Translations under genes and position numbers: made by a program
Shown here: in pieces, positions 1 through 5,952 of the stretch
Position numbering within the stretch: position 1 is the first letter of the stretch
Layout of the letters: each line of letters starts with the position of its first letter
Virus record (IMG/VR): IMGVR_UViG_3300044641_009805
Coordinates: 62,001 to 126,000 of that record
Length of the DNA stretch: 64,000 nt
Source: a virus
Strand: one strand, 5' to 3'
The notes under the pieces: generated by a model
Seen by the model: the letters and a program-made list of their open reading frames with translations, nothing else
Databases searched by the model: none
Told to the model about the DNA's origin: nothing

Positions 1-135
1 AATGGTCAACCGATCAAGAAGAAGCGTGGGCGTCCGCCGGGGACCAAGAACCGACCGAAGGAGATCGTGGTTGCGGAACGTAAGGCCAAGGCAGAGATGA
101 AGGCCAAGAAGAAAGCAAAGCGTAAGAAGGCTTGA
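1..135 (+). CDS. C-terminal part of AT-hook-like basic protein (5' cut by window edge)
   Basis: Frame 1 is open from the first base to a TGA at 133-135, giving 44 visible residues. The tail is extremely Lys/Arg rich and contains KKRGRPPGTKN, which has the RGRP core of an AT-hook, a minor-groove DNA-binding motif. The last 17 residues are almost all Lys, Ala and Arg. The start lies outside the window, so family and full length are unknown. It probably binds DNA or RNA non-specifically (inference). The tRNA-Arg follows 7 bp downstream. Confidence 0.7.
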   Translation, partial: NGQPIKKKRGRPPGTKNRPKEIVVAERKAKAEMKAKKKAKRKKA

Positions 136-142
136 TGGCCAT

Positions 143-216
143 GCCGCTGTAGCTCAGACGGATAGAGCAGATCATTCCTAACGATCAGGCCACAGGTTCG
201 ACTCCTGTCAGCGGTG
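143..216 (+). tRNA. tRNA-Arg (anticodon CCT)
   Basis: A full cloverleaf can be drawn. The acceptor is GCCGCTG/CAGCGGT with a terminal G-U pair. The D stem is GCTC/GAGC. The anticodon arm GATCA-TTCCTAA-CGATC places CCT at 34-36, reading AGG. The T arm is ACAGG-TTCGACT-CCTGT. The innermost anticodon-stem pair is an A-C mismatch. No CCA is encoded; the 3' sequence is G-CAA. The last acceptor base is also the first base of the TGCAAA box of the next promoter. AGG is usually rare in GC-rich bacteria, so the tRNA may supplement the host supply (inference). Confidence 0.85.
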
Positions 217-243
217 CAAAGTTAACCTCAAACAAGGTAAGGT
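215..243 (+). promoter_or_regulatory. Leaderless-type promoter for the Sir2 gene
   Basis: TGCAAA (215-220), 17-bp spacer, TAAGGT (238-243), then AGAACC and the ATG at 250. The -35 box overlaps the 3' end of the tRNA-Arg. Confidence 0.75.
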
Positions 244-249
244 AGAACC

Positions 250-1092
250 ATGGACACGCAAGAGACGCTTCAACGGGCAGCTCAGCTATTGCGAGTAGCT
301 GACGCACTCATCATCACGGCTGGAGCAGGAATGGGGGTGGATAGCGGTCTGCCCGATTTCCGAGGAGATGAAGGTTTCTGGAACGCCTATCCGGCGTACA
401 AGCACCTTGGTCTCACCTTCTCCGACATGGCCAACCCGAGGTGGTTTGAGGATAACCCGGCGTTGGCATGGGGATTCTATGGTCACCGGCTCAACCTGTA
501 CCGAGCGACCCAACCTCACGCAGGCTTCGACGTTCTTAAGCGTCTTGCTCGAGGCATGAAGCATGGTGCCTTCGTCTTCACGTCTAACGTGGATGGTGCC
601 TTCCAGAAGGCTGGTTTCGACCCTGATCGTATCGTGGAATGCCATGGATCCATCCATCACGTCCAGTGTACAAAGGGATGTGGCATCGGCATTCTGCCTG
701 CAGAACGTGTTAAGATCGACGTGGATTCCAAGACGTTTGAGGCCCAGAGCCCGCTACCCGCCTGCCCGCGCTGCGGAGAGCTCTTGAGGCCAAACATCCT
801 GATGTTTGGCGATCCGGGATGGAATTTCTCTCGTGCCGATGAGCAAGACGAGAGGATGACGGAGTGGGTCCGGACCTTAGCAGATCGTCATGTCGCAACC
901 GTTGTCATCGAGTTGGGCGCAGGCAAACACATCCCCAGCGTGCGGGCGAAGAGTTCTTTGTTGTCAAACAAACTCAATGCTCCACTCATTCGCATCAATA
1001 CTCGAGATTCCGATGGTTTCCCCAATACGTTGTCGTTGCCGATGAAGGCAAAGGAGGCTCTCATCGAACTGGAAATCTTGTCAAAATCTTAA
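250..1092 (+). CDS. Sir2-family NAD-dependent protein deacylase (sirtuin)
   Basis: 280 residues, a full-length single-domain sirtuin. Visible motifs are the NAD-binding GAGMGVDSGLPDFRG (25-39), TSNVD (111-115), the catalytic His132 in ECHGS, four zinc-type cysteines (140, 144, 172, 175) and RPNILMFGD (180-188). Sirtuins remove acyl groups from lysine using NAD+ and release nicotinamide and O-acyl-ADP-ribose. No other domain is fused, unlike the Sir2-effector proteins of bacterial antiphage systems. It heads the array of promoter-per-gene small ORFs and is probably expressed early, acting on host or phage proteins or on the NAD pool (inference). The start is fixed by the promoter 6 bp upstream. 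Confidence 0.93.
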   Translation: MDTQETLQRAAQLLRVADALIITAGAGMGVDSGLPDFRGDEGFWNAYPAYKHLGLTFSDMANPRWFEDNPALAWGFYGHRLNLYRATQPHAGFDVLKRLARGMKHGAFVFTSNVDGAFQKAGFDPDRIVECHGSIHHVQCTKGCGIGILPAERVKIDVDSKTFEAQSPLPACPRCGELLRPNILMFGDPGWNFSRADEQDERMTEWVRTLADRHVATVVIELGAGKHIPSVRAKSSLLSNKLNAPLIRINTRDSDGFPNTLSLPMKAKEALIELEILSKS

Positions 1093-1102
1093 CACCACGC
1101 GG

Positions 1103-1131
1103 TGCAAACCTTAGACCCATCGTGATATACT
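1103..1131 (+). promoter_or_regulatory. TGCAAA-type promoter with a leader
   Basis: TGCAAA (1103-1108), 17-bp spacer, TATACT (1126-1131). Here the ATG (1184) lies about 46 nt beyond the predicted +1, so this member of the family has an untranslated leader. Confidence 0.65.
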
Positions 1132-1183
1132 GATTTCAACGCTGGCCACTAACCACAACCTCTTGACCTTGAAAGAAAAAGAA

Positions 1184-1375
1184 ATGAGCAACGAGAACAG
1201 CAACATCAGCACGGACACCTGCGACGACTGCGGACGACATGGCCCCGGGACACGTTACGTGCAGGACGACTCGACGACATACTTCATCTGCATGTCGTGT
1301 GGGCCAAAGCAATTCGAAAAGACCGCACGTCGGGACATCGACTCATGGCTGGCAGGAGGTGACTTCGGGGGATGA
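1184..1375 (+). CDS. Small zinc-ribbon protein
   Basis: 63 residues from the ATG at 1184; an upstream in-frame TTG at 1163 would add seven residues. Two CxxC pairs (Cys13/16 and Cys36/39) spaced about 20 residues apart form a typical zinc ribbon. The first 11 residues are polar and rich in Asn and Ser. A purine-rich stretch before the ATG could serve as ribosome binding site. Its stop codon overlaps the next gene's start (GATGA at 1371-1375), so the two are probably translated as a pair. The function is not known; zinc ribbons this small usually contact nucleic acid or another protein. Confidence 0.75.
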   Translation: MSNENSNISTDTCDDCGRHGPGTRYVQDDSTTYFICMSCGPKQFEKTARRDIDSWLAGGDFGG

Positions 1376-1626
1376 GCTGGAATTACCGAGTTGTCCGCAA
1401 GATCCTCTCTGGTGAAGGATACACCACAACTCAGTACGGAATCCATGAGGTCTACTACGATGACGATCACGTACCGACTTCATGTACCGTCAACCCTGTC
1501 ACCCCTTATGGTGAGTCCGAGGACGAGTTGGCCCAAGACGTGCGGCATTACGCCTCGGCCTTGGAGAAGCCGGTTCTTGATTACGATTCGATCGGTGTAA
1601 AGTCAGAGTCGAACGTGGTAGAGTAG
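1372..1626 (+). CDS. Conserved small phage protein, MSWNYRVVR type
   Basis: 84 residues beginning MSWNYRVVRKIL and containing HEVYYDDDHVPTSC. This resembles an uncharacterised protein type met in many phages and some bacteria (recalled, not searched). A second copy lies at 2579-2839: both have R(V/I)VR(K/Q)IL near the N-terminus, an EVYYD core followed by PTS, and a later R-x3-A-x2-(K/R)P(V/I)L. The start codon overlaps the stop of the zinc-ribbon gene. The promoter for the next gene lies inside its 3' end (1596-1624). Function unknown. Confidence 0.8.
   Translation: MSWNYRVVRKILSGEGYTTTQYGIHEVYYDDDHVPTSCTVNPVTPYGESEDELAQDVRHYASALEKPVLDYDSIGVKSESNVVE
1596..1624 (+). promoter_or_regulatory. 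Leaderless-type promoter inside an upstream CDS
   Basis: TGTAAA (1596-1601), 17 bp, TAGAGT (1619-1624), AGAACC, ATG at 1631. It lies within the last 31 bp of the 1372-1626 gene. Confidence 0.7.
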
Positions 1627-1630
1627 AACC

Positions 1631-1765
1631 ATGAAGAACAAGAGGAAGCAAAACCCTATCGCCGTGGCCATGACTCTTCGACACGCCACGACGACAACCC
1701 GTATGAAGGATCGTCGTAACCGGCGCCCGAAGGACGCCCGCCACAAGGAGGACTGGTACAAGTAG
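1631..1765 (+). CDS. 44-residue highly basic peptide
   Basis: Starts at the promoter-defined ATG and runs MKNKRKQNPIAV... to ...KEDWYK, TAG at 1763-1765. About 40% of the residues are Lys, Arg or His, with a central RMKDRRNRRPKDARHK block. Such composition suggests RNA or DNA binding, or a short-lived inhibitor of a host nucleic-acid enzyme, but no family is recognised. The exact promoter fit upstream is the main argument that it is real. Confidence 0.6.
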   Translation: MKNKRKQNPIAVAMTLRHATTTTRMKDRRNRRPKDARHKEDWYK

Positions 1766-1809
1766 ACCCAACGGGTTTACCATTGGCGCAGCAGAGATAC
1801 ATTGCGGCA

Positions 1810-2082
1810 ATGGCACGAAAGAAGAAGCAAGAGGCACAAGATAAGCAAGCCTCGATAATCGAGATTCAAATACCGGAAGCAAAGATGGTTCCTGCAAATC
1901 AAGTGGTGCCTGGACAGGTCGTCAAAATTCCAGGCGGTGAGTTTCACAAGGTCGTATCTGTGGATCCCATCCTCGACCCGTCTCACCCTCAGCTCTGGGG
2001 CAATGAAGTCATTGCCAGGGTACAAGATGGCGGGGGAACGAAGCTGGTGATCCTGAAGGGACGGGTCGAACTAGCGGCTTGA
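1810..2082 (+). CDS. Hypothetical protein, 90 residues
   Basis: Starts MARKKKQEAQDK at ATG 1810. A TTG at 1783 would add nine residues, and neither start has a convincing ribosome binding site. After a basic N-terminus comes a beta-rich stretch (PGQVVKIPGGEFHKVVSV) reminiscent of a small SH3-like barrel, ending in VILKGRVELAA. It follows the basic peptide after a short gap and ends just before the first long stem-loop. No promoter of the local family precedes it, so it may be co-transcribed. Function unknown. Confidence 0.65.
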   Translation: MARKKKQEAQDKQASIIEIQIPEAKMVPANQVVPGQVVKIPGGEFHKVVSVDPILDPSHPQLWGNEVIARVQDGGGTKLVILKGRVELAA

Positions 2083-2093
2083 TCCTGACACCC

Positions 2094-2172
2094 GGATGAC
2101 CCAGGAGAGGTTTTTAGCAAATCATGGAAGGTTACCAAGGGGTGGCTTTTCGTAACCTCTCCTGGGTCATCC
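2094..2172 (+). repeat. Long stem-loop element, copy 1
   Basis: Perfect 19-bp inverted repeat: GGATGACCCAGGAGAGGTT (2094-2112) with its complement at 2154-2172, loop 41 nt. The same 17-bp core stem recurs at 9534-9620 and 11039-11118. There is no T-run after it. The next promoter starts 8 bp downstream. The loop holds GGTTACC, the reverse complement of the GGTAACC found in the other two loops. Confidence 0.9.
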
Positions 2173-2180
2173 TCAGGTAG

Positions 2181-2208
2181 TGTAAAGTCTCAAGGAAAGT
2201 GATATATT
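2181..2208 (+). promoter_or_regulatory. Leaderless-type promoter
   Basis: TGTAAA (2181-2186), 16-bp spacer, TATATT (2203-2208), AAGACC, ATG at 2215. It lies directly after the stem-loop. Confidence 0.7.
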
Positions 2209-2214
2209 AAGACC

Positions 2215-2493
2215 ATGACCGAGGTTCTTGAGTCGATTCCGATTGATCCCATCGTAGAACACCCGACGGATGACATCGCAGCTGGGCCTCTACTTGAGAT
2301 CATGTTCGAAGGAGTTTGGATCCTGGCAGAGGAGGACGTGTTCGGGTGTTGGACTGGGTTGCGGAGGAAGAACGGCGAAGAGATCCATGGGTCGATCTAT
2401 CCTCTCGGGGGGAAGACGTTCTACACAGGTTCTCGGGTCTGCGGGTGCAAGGCATGTCAGGAACATGTGGAGGCGAAGTTCAAGAAGAACTGA
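2215..2493 (+). CDS. Hypothetical protein with a C-terminal Cys cluster
   Basis: 92 residues. An acidic N-terminal third (many Glu, Asp and Pro) is followed by a beta-rich region (LLEIMFEGVWILAEED) and a C-terminal CGCKACQEH, which could bind a metal with Cys47 or the final His. The start is set by the promoter 6 bp upstream. It leads a short run of tightly packed genes to 3057 whose stop and start codons touch or overlap. No family is recognised. Confidence 0.75.
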   Translation: MTEVLESIPIDPIVEHPTDDIAAGPLLEIMFEGVWILAEEDVFGCWTGLRRKNGEEIHGSIYPLGGKTFYTGSRVCGCKACQEHVEAKFKKN

Positions 2494-2495
2494 TC

Positions 2496-2582
2496 ATGGA
2501 TGAGATGACATTTGGCGACAAAGTTCTGGCTGTTCTCACCATCGGCATCGTGCTGATGGTCTTCGCGATGGAGTTGAAATGA
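2496..2582 (+). CDS. 28-residue single-pass membrane peptide
   Basis: ATG 2496 lies 2 bp after the preceding stop. MDEMTFGDKVLAVL is followed by a continuous hydrophobic stretch to residue 27, long enough for one membrane helix, with the acidic N-terminus probably outside or periplasmic. The stop overlaps the next start (ATGA at 2579-2582), which argues for real translation within an operon. Tiny phage membrane peptides often modify host membrane functions; no role can be assigned here. Confidence 0.6.
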   Translation: MDEMTFGDKVLAVLTIGIVLMVFAMELK

Positions 2583-2839
2583 AGTCAGACCAACGCATCG
2601 TGAGGCAGATCCTTCCATCAGGTGCCACCTACGATGGTATCTATGAGGTCTACTATGATGAGGAAGGTAGACCTACATCCAGGGCCACTCAACTGTCTAC
2701 TCTCCTCGCCCCAACAACAAAGGCTCTTGTCATAGGACTGAGCGACATGAGACGGGCTTTTGATCGACCTATCTTGCTCGAGGTGAACGATGAACAAGGA
2801 AGATTCGTAGAGATATCTACACAAGGAGACATGACATGA
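2579..2839 (+). CDS. Paralogue of the 1372-1626 protein
   Basis: 86 residues with RIVRQIL near the start and the core GIYEVYYDEEGRPTS. It aligns along its length with the 84-residue protein at 1372, but lacks the Trp of MSWNYR and has a longer tail. The ATG overlaps the stop of the membrane peptide and its own stop overlaps the next start (ATGACATGA at 2833), so it sits in a translationally coupled string. Function unknown. Confidence 0.8.
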   Translation: MKSDQRIVRQILPSGATYDGIYEVYYDEEGRPTSRATQLSTLLAPTTKALVIGLSDMRRAFDRPILLEVNDEQGRFVEISTQGDMT

Positions 2840-3057
2840 CGACATTCTACAACCAAGAAAAAGCAGCGCTGCTCCAGGCTTTCGTTGCAATCCTCAATGA
2901 TGCAGAGGCCATCCTAGACAAGATCGAAGCCCTTGACATCACGCACAAAGGAGAACCTGATCACGATCATCTGGCTCTGAACGACCTGGTGGCCGACGCC
3001 ATCGAACTCGCGGAGGGGCTACGCGACGCCGCAGACAGCGTCAAAGAAGGAATCTAA
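2836..3057 (+). CDS. Hypothetical helical acidic protein
   Basis: 73 residues, predicted almost entirely helical, with heptad-like Leu/Ile spacing (LLQAFVAILNDAEAILDKIEAL and a second helix LADAIELAEGLRDAADSVKE-like), suggesting a helical hairpin. It has a good ribosome binding site (AAGGAGAC) before the ATG, and the ATGA overlap couples it to the preceding gene. No family recognised. Confidence 0.75.
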   Translation: MTTFYNQEKAALLQAFVAILNDAEAILDKIEALDITHKGEPDHDHLALNDLVADAIELAEGLRDAADSVKEGI

Positions 3058-3065
3058 CCAAGCGG

Positions 3066-3284
3066 TTGGAAGATACCTTAGACCTGCACGGGGTGTCTCA
3101 TGAGGATGCCTCTGAAATGGTCCACAGGTTCATCAATGATCATTGGGTAGAAGGGTGGACCCTTCACGTCATCACGGGAAACTCTACGAAGATGAAGTCC
3201 ATCGTTCAATCCGTCCTGAACCTGTATCAGGTCGACTGGATTGATGACGAATGGAACGCTGGCAGCATCAAGATTTTTACATAG
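3066..3284 (+). CDS. Smr-domain-like protein
   Basis: 72 residues, read from a TTG at 3066; no earlier in-frame ATG is available. The order LDLHGVSHEDA (6-16), then LHVITGNSTKMKSIVQSVL (about 33-51) matches the Smr (small MutS-related) fold, whose signatures are LDLHG near the start and a central (I/V)xGxG(T/S) loop. Here the second motif reads ITGNSTK. Smr domains are nicking endonucleases or RNA-binding modules, found alone or at the end of MutS2. Stand-alone copies of about 80 residues are normal. It is the last gene of the 2215-3284 run. Confidence is moderate because the motif is short. Confidence 0.6.
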   Translation: MEDTLDLHGVSHEDASEMVHRFINDHWVEGWTLHVITGNSTKMKSIVQSVLNLYQVDWIDDEWNAGSIKIFT

Positions 3285-3289
3285 CTTGT

Positions 3290-3318
3290 TGTAAAGTCAC
3301 TGAAACAAATGATAGGGT
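3290..3318 (+). promoter_or_regulatory. Leaderless-type promoter
   Basis: TGTAAA (3290-3295), 17 bp, TAGGGT (3313-3318), ATAATC, ATG at 3325. A TATAAT also lies at 3318-3323, but at non-standard spacing. Confidence 0.65.
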
Positions 3319-3324
3319 ATAATC

Positions 3325-3537
3325 ATGCGGATCTTGCCGACAGACAACGTCGACCTGACGTACTACTCTTCTTCACATCTTAGGTCGATCGGCGAAGCTC
3401 TTGTCGAACGTTTGAAGAAGGGTCAGGTAAGCCTGGTCGGGCTAGATCAAGCTGCTCTAGCGGCTGCAAAATCAGGGATGCCGACACTCCGCGATGTTCT
3501 CAGGTTGAAGGAGGCCTGCAGGCTTGCGGGGGTGTGA
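3325..3537 (+). CDS. Hypothetical protein, 70 residues
   Basis: Begins MRILPTDNVDLTYYSS at the promoter-defined ATG. Two helices follow (IGEALVERLKKGQVSL and a Leu/Arg-rich C-terminal helix LRDVLRLKEACRLAGV). The pattern is compatible with a small helical bundle. Its stop overlaps the GTG of the next gene (GTGTGA at 3532-3537). No family recognised. Confidence 0.7.
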   Translation: MRILPTDNVDLTYYSSSHLRSIGEALVERLKKGQVSLVGLDQAALAAAKSGMPTLRDVLRLKEACRLAGV

Positions 3538-3803
3538 CAGTGGCGTGGATTGATGACCATAGGATCCTGTTCATCTTCAGAACGGCCATGGAATCATTGA
3601 AGAGAGGAGATGAGGCCTCAGCTCAGTTCTATCTGAAACAAATCCCCCCAGAACAAATGGAGTATGTTTGGGGTCTTGTATCCCAGGCGACGGGTCGACC
3701 CATCCATGAACTTCGTAAACCTTGGTGGAAACGCCACATCAAACTGTTCGTTTCGGGGTTTGTGATTCTTGGAACCATTCTTTACTATACCACACGAGGG
3801 TAA
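3534..3803 (+). CDS. Tail-anchored small membrane protein
   Basis: 89 residues from a GTG at 3534 that overlaps the previous stop. The soluble part (1-65) is helical, with LKRGDEASAQFYLKQIPPEQ. The C-terminal end is basic KPWWKRHIK followed by one hydrophobic segment LFVSGFVILGTILYY, giving a single membrane anchor with the N-terminus in the cytoplasm by the positive-inside rule. The next gene's ATG follows its stop directly. Role unknown. Confidence 0.7.
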   Translation: MTVAWIDDHRILFIFRTAMESLKRGDEASAQFYLKQIPPEQMEYVWGLVSQATGRPIHELRKPWWKRHIKLFVSGFVILGTILYYTTRG

Positions 3804-4025
3804 ATGAACAACGATGAATTCAATGACTTGATCATGCGACTCCGCGACTCCTCCACCCCACCACATCTGCGTGAGGAGGTCATCATGGCACTCAAACACC
3901 AACGTCAGATGTTAGAGGATATTTACCTAGGGGCGCGCAACGGACTTCACGTAGCACCAGAGCACCTTGCAGGGGTCGCCCTCGGTAAAACAGGTTACGG
4001 GGGATTGGGTGACATGGGATTCTGA
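3804..4025 (+). CDS. Hypothetical protein, 73 residues
   Basis: ATG directly after the preceding TAA. Predicted helical to about residue 55 (FNDLIMRLRDSS, EEVIMALKHQRQML), then a Gly-rich tail GKTGYGGLGDMGF. It sits in the promoter-less string 3325-4251, with gene ends touching. No family recognised. Confidence 0.7.
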   Translation: MNNDEFNDLIMRLRDSSTPPHLREEVIMALKHQRQMLEDIYLGARNGLHVAPEHLAGVALGKTGYGGLGDMGF

Positions 4026-4026
4026 T

Positions 4027-4251
4027 ATGCAAACGATGACGTCATGCTGGGTGATTCGCACCAAAAATGGTGTTCGAGGTGGACAAGAATTCGTCTACTG
4101 GAACCTTAATGAGGGTTGGGTCTACGATCCAATGTTAGCGACTCGTTATGCAGACGAAGCGGAGGCCTGCGGGTCGATTGCAAACTATGCTGCGAACGGG
4201 TTGTTTCCAGAAAATGGTGTGTCCGCTGTGCAAATCTTCACGACGTCGTGA
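4027..4251 (+). CDS. Hypothetical protein, 74 residues
   Basis: Starts MQTMTSCWVIRTKN at 4027, 1 bp after the upstream stop; the longer open frame before it overlaps the upstream gene and is unlikely to be used. The sequence reads like a small alpha/beta domain that begins with a strand (CWVIRTKNG, EFVYWNLNEGWV) and then a helix with Ala/Glu (YADEAEACGSIANYAA). It is the last gene of the 3325-4251 string. Function unknown. Confidence 0.7.
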   Translation: MQTMTSCWVIRTKNGVRGGQEFVYWNLNEGWVYDPMLATRYADEAEACGSIANYAANGLFPENGVSAVQIFTTS

Positions 4252-4263
4252 TACAGTACGAAT

Positions 4264-4322
4264 GGGTCCATAAATGTGGTTGCGATGGTGACATCGATTC
4301 TGGTTCGAATCCAGATGGATCC
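4264..4322 (+). other. Degenerate tRNA-like element
   Basis: A 7-bp acceptor-like pairing GGGTCCA (4264-4270) with TGGATCC (4316-4322) encloses a near-perfect T arm, TCTGG-TTCGAAT-CCAGA (4299-4315). Between them is only a short hairpin CGATG-GTGA-CATCG (4283-4296). The space is about 13 nt too short for normal D and anticodon arms, and the hairpin loop has 4 nt. It therefore cannot be a standard tRNA: either a tRNA remnant or a tRNA-mimicking RNA. The rest of 4252-4486 shows only a short GGAGGA/TCCTCC hairpin near 4437. Confidence 0.4.
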
Positions 4323-4486
4323 CCTGGGATACAGGTCGTGGTAACTTGTAATCCTGACCAAACAATCGTTATGATTGTGGTCATTAGCGGCATGAAGGGC
4401 TGCCACGACAGGAAGCTGCCGATTAAGTAGGTGAACGGAGGACCTTCTTCCTCCATAGTAACTAACCCCGGGTTTCGGAGGAAACA

Positions 4487-4831
4487 GTGTACAACGATTC
4501 GATTTTCAAGCTAAAGTTGCAGATCGAATTTCTGAATAAGGGTGTCGTACCCCTTGCGTGGAGGCAAGAAAGTGGAGCTCCGACCCACTTCGACATCAAC
4601 AAGATCCTTGCCGAGTTCCCCCCGGACGAGGCCCGCGCGATGAAGCGCAAGTTCCGCAAGCTCTGGAGGAAGCTGGTTGAGCACAGCCTGAAGCGTCCAG
4701 GAAAAAACTCCAGGCGCCGGCTTCATAACATCGAACATGGCGAGGCGATCCCATCCCGCAAGGCGAAGAACTTCAGAAAGGGCGAGGTCCTCAATGCCAT
4801 TCACCGCAAAGTTGCCAAGGCACCCAAATGA
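4487..4831 (+). CDS. Basic hypothetical protein
   Basis: 114 residues from a GTG at 4487, chosen because a strong GGAGG lies 6 nt upstream and no better ATG exists. The N-terminal half is mixed, with a FPPDEARAMKRKFRKLWRKL helix. The C-terminal half is very basic (RPGKNSRRRLHN, RKAKNFRKGE), which suggests nucleic-acid binding. The stop overlaps the ATG of the following gene (ATGA at 4828), indicating coupled translation. No family recognised. Confidence 0.75.
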   Translation: MYNDSIFKLKLQIEFLNKGVVPLAWRQESGAPTHFDINKILAEFPPDEARAMKRKFRKLWRKLVEHSLKRPGKNSRRRLHNIEHGEAIPSRKAKNFRKGEVLNAIHRKVAKAPK

Positions 4832-5109
4832 AGCTGACAGGAACCATGTGGCAGGTGAAGCCCTACGCTCCATCGATATGGGGTAACATCACGGATCATC
4901 CAGCGACGTACGTTGACGTCATCAACAACCGGGTGACCATGATGGGATGCATCCGGCCAGGAGACACGATCCTCATCATCTCTGAGAGAACGAGGTTCTC
5001 CGGTCTGGACAAATACCTCGAGGCTGTCAAAGTGGCCACTCCTGTCCCTGGGTGGTGCAATGCCACATATTTCACCAGCGACTCCTTGTGGATGGAAAGA
5101 ATCGCATAG
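4828..5109 (+). CDS. Hypothetical protein, 93 residues
   Basis: Starts MKLTGTMWQVKPYAP. Although it begins MKLT, the helix pattern of the head-signal family does not follow, so it is not counted with them. The body is beta-rich (YVDVINNRVTMMGCIRPGDTILIIS) and could be a small barrel with a loop at RPGD. Coupled by ATGA overlap to the basic protein upstream. Function unknown. Confidence 0.7.
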   Translation: MKLTGTMWQVKPYAPSIWGNITDHPATYVDVINNRVTMMGCIRPGDTILIISERTRFSGLDKYLEAVKVATPVPGWCNATYFTSDSLWMERIA

Positions 5110-5110
5110 G

Positions 5111-5139
5111 TGCAAATCTGCACCTGAACAAGATATAAA
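5111..5139 (+). promoter_or_regulatory. TGCAAA-type promoter within an inverted repeat
   Basis: TGCAAA (5111-5116), 17 bp, TATAAA (5134-5139). ATGs follow at 5144 and 5147. The -35 box lies inside GGTGCA-AATC-TGCACC (5109-5124), a possible operator. Confidence 0.6.
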
Positions 5140-5143
5140 CAGC

Positions 5144-5317
5144 ATGATGACTCGTGAGGAAATGAAGGCCGCGGCCGACTTCTTGAGGAAGTACGCCACT
5201 GCCGTGGAGACGAAGTTGTACTGGAACATGTCGACCAGTGAGGCGAAGGCTGAAATCAAGGAGGCCAAACATCTAGCAACGTTATTGGACGAGGCAGCAG
5301 AAAAAGAGTGCAACTAG
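5144..5317 (+). CDS. Hypothetical helical protein, 57 residues
   Basis: Starts MMTREEMKAAADFLRKYA; either of the two adjacent ATGs (5144, 5147) may be used, and 5147 fits a leaderless start best. The whole protein is predicted as two amphipathic helices rich in Glu, Lys and Ala, with a short linker WNMSTSEA. No domain is recognised. Between its stop and the next gene is an ACGTGT-type palindrome (GCACGTGTACACG region). Confidence 0.65.
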   Translation: MMTREEMKAAADFLRKYATAVETKLYWNMSTSEAKAEIKEAKHLATLLDEAAEKECN

Positions 5318-5351
5318 TTACACGCACGTGTACACGGGAGCGGTTTTTTGA

Positions 5352-5738
5352 ATGAAGCGATCTGACACCGAGATGTTGCTGATGGCCGCCGGTGCAGGCC
5401 TGCGTAAGTCCGACCTACGGGCATTCAGACTTGGTGCAGTAGGCATCCGGAACGATGGTATCCTCGTATCGGCATCCAATGGTCCTGCCCCTTTCCCCCA
5501 TCCTGATGCCCATGCTGAGGCTCGGCTGACGATGAAGCTGACTCCCGGGTCTGAGATCTGGGTGGCACGTGTTCGGAAGGATGGAACCCTTGGTATCGCC
5601 CGGCCTTGTCCCCGGTGCATGGTGCGTATCCGGGCCGCCGGGGTATCTCGAGTGGCCTACACGATTTCAGATATAGAACATGGAGTGATCCATTTGCACT
5701 CCGGTGGTGAAGTAATGAAGCCGATGAGAGGGCGATGA
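5352..5738 (+). CDS. Cytidine/dCMP-deaminase-superfamily protein
   Basis: 128 residues. The two zinc motifs of the superfamily are in the right order: HAE (54-56) and PCPRC (85-89, Cys86 and Cys89), with AGLRKSD and a conserved-looking GIRNDGILVSASNG strand before them. The family hydrolytically deaminates cytosine-containing nucleosides or nucleotides. In phages dCMP deaminase feeds dTMP synthesis, but this protein is shorter than T4 Cd (about 190 residues) and lacks an obvious allosteric insertion, so the substrate is open. It could also act on nucleic acid or a modified base. Start: ATG 5352 with a weak GGGAG 13 nt upstream. Confidence 0.75.
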   Translation: MKRSDTEMLLMAAGAGLRKSDLRAFRLGAVGIRNDGILVSASNGPAPFPHPDAHAEARLTMKLTPGSEIWVARVRKDGTLGIARPCPRCMVRIRAAGVSRVAYTISDIEHGVIHLHSGGEVMKPMRGR

Positions 5739-5741
5739 AGC

Positions 5742-5933
5742 ATGCGTGTCAAGAGAATGAAAGAAGGCAAACGTGTGACGCATGAGATGTCGCACAGGGA
5801 GAAGCTTCACTACGATCCTCACCTCGACGTGTACTGGATCGTGACGTTGTTGCCTGACGGGACGCAACACATCGGGTCGCCGTTCGCCACGAGCGCCTTG
5901 GATACCCTGTACAACGCATCTTGGGGGTCGTGA
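5742..5933 (+). CDS. Hypothetical basic protein, 63 residues
   Basis: Starts MRVKRMKEGKRVTHEM 3 bp after the deaminase stop, so it is probably co-transcribed with it. A basic, His-containing N-terminal third is followed by LDVYWIVTLLPDGTQHIGSPF, which looks like a beta-hairpin, and a short helix. No family recognised. After its stop comes an A-tract (TGAAAAAAAA) that leads into the next promoter. Confidence 0.65.
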   Translation: MRVKRMKEGKRVTHEMSHREKLHYDPHLDVYWIVTLLPDGTQHIGSPFATSALDTLYNASWGS

Positions 5934-5952
5934 AAAAAAAGCGCGGGAGCAG

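Noticed and set aside
4264-4322. Calling the tRNA-like element a functional tRNA
   Set aside because: There is no room for a D arm and the middle hairpin has a four-base loop, so no normal anticodon arm exists.
4828-5109. Including the MKLTGTMW protein in the head-signal family
   Set aside because: Only the first four residues match; the amphipathic helix and the (L/I)xE site are missing.
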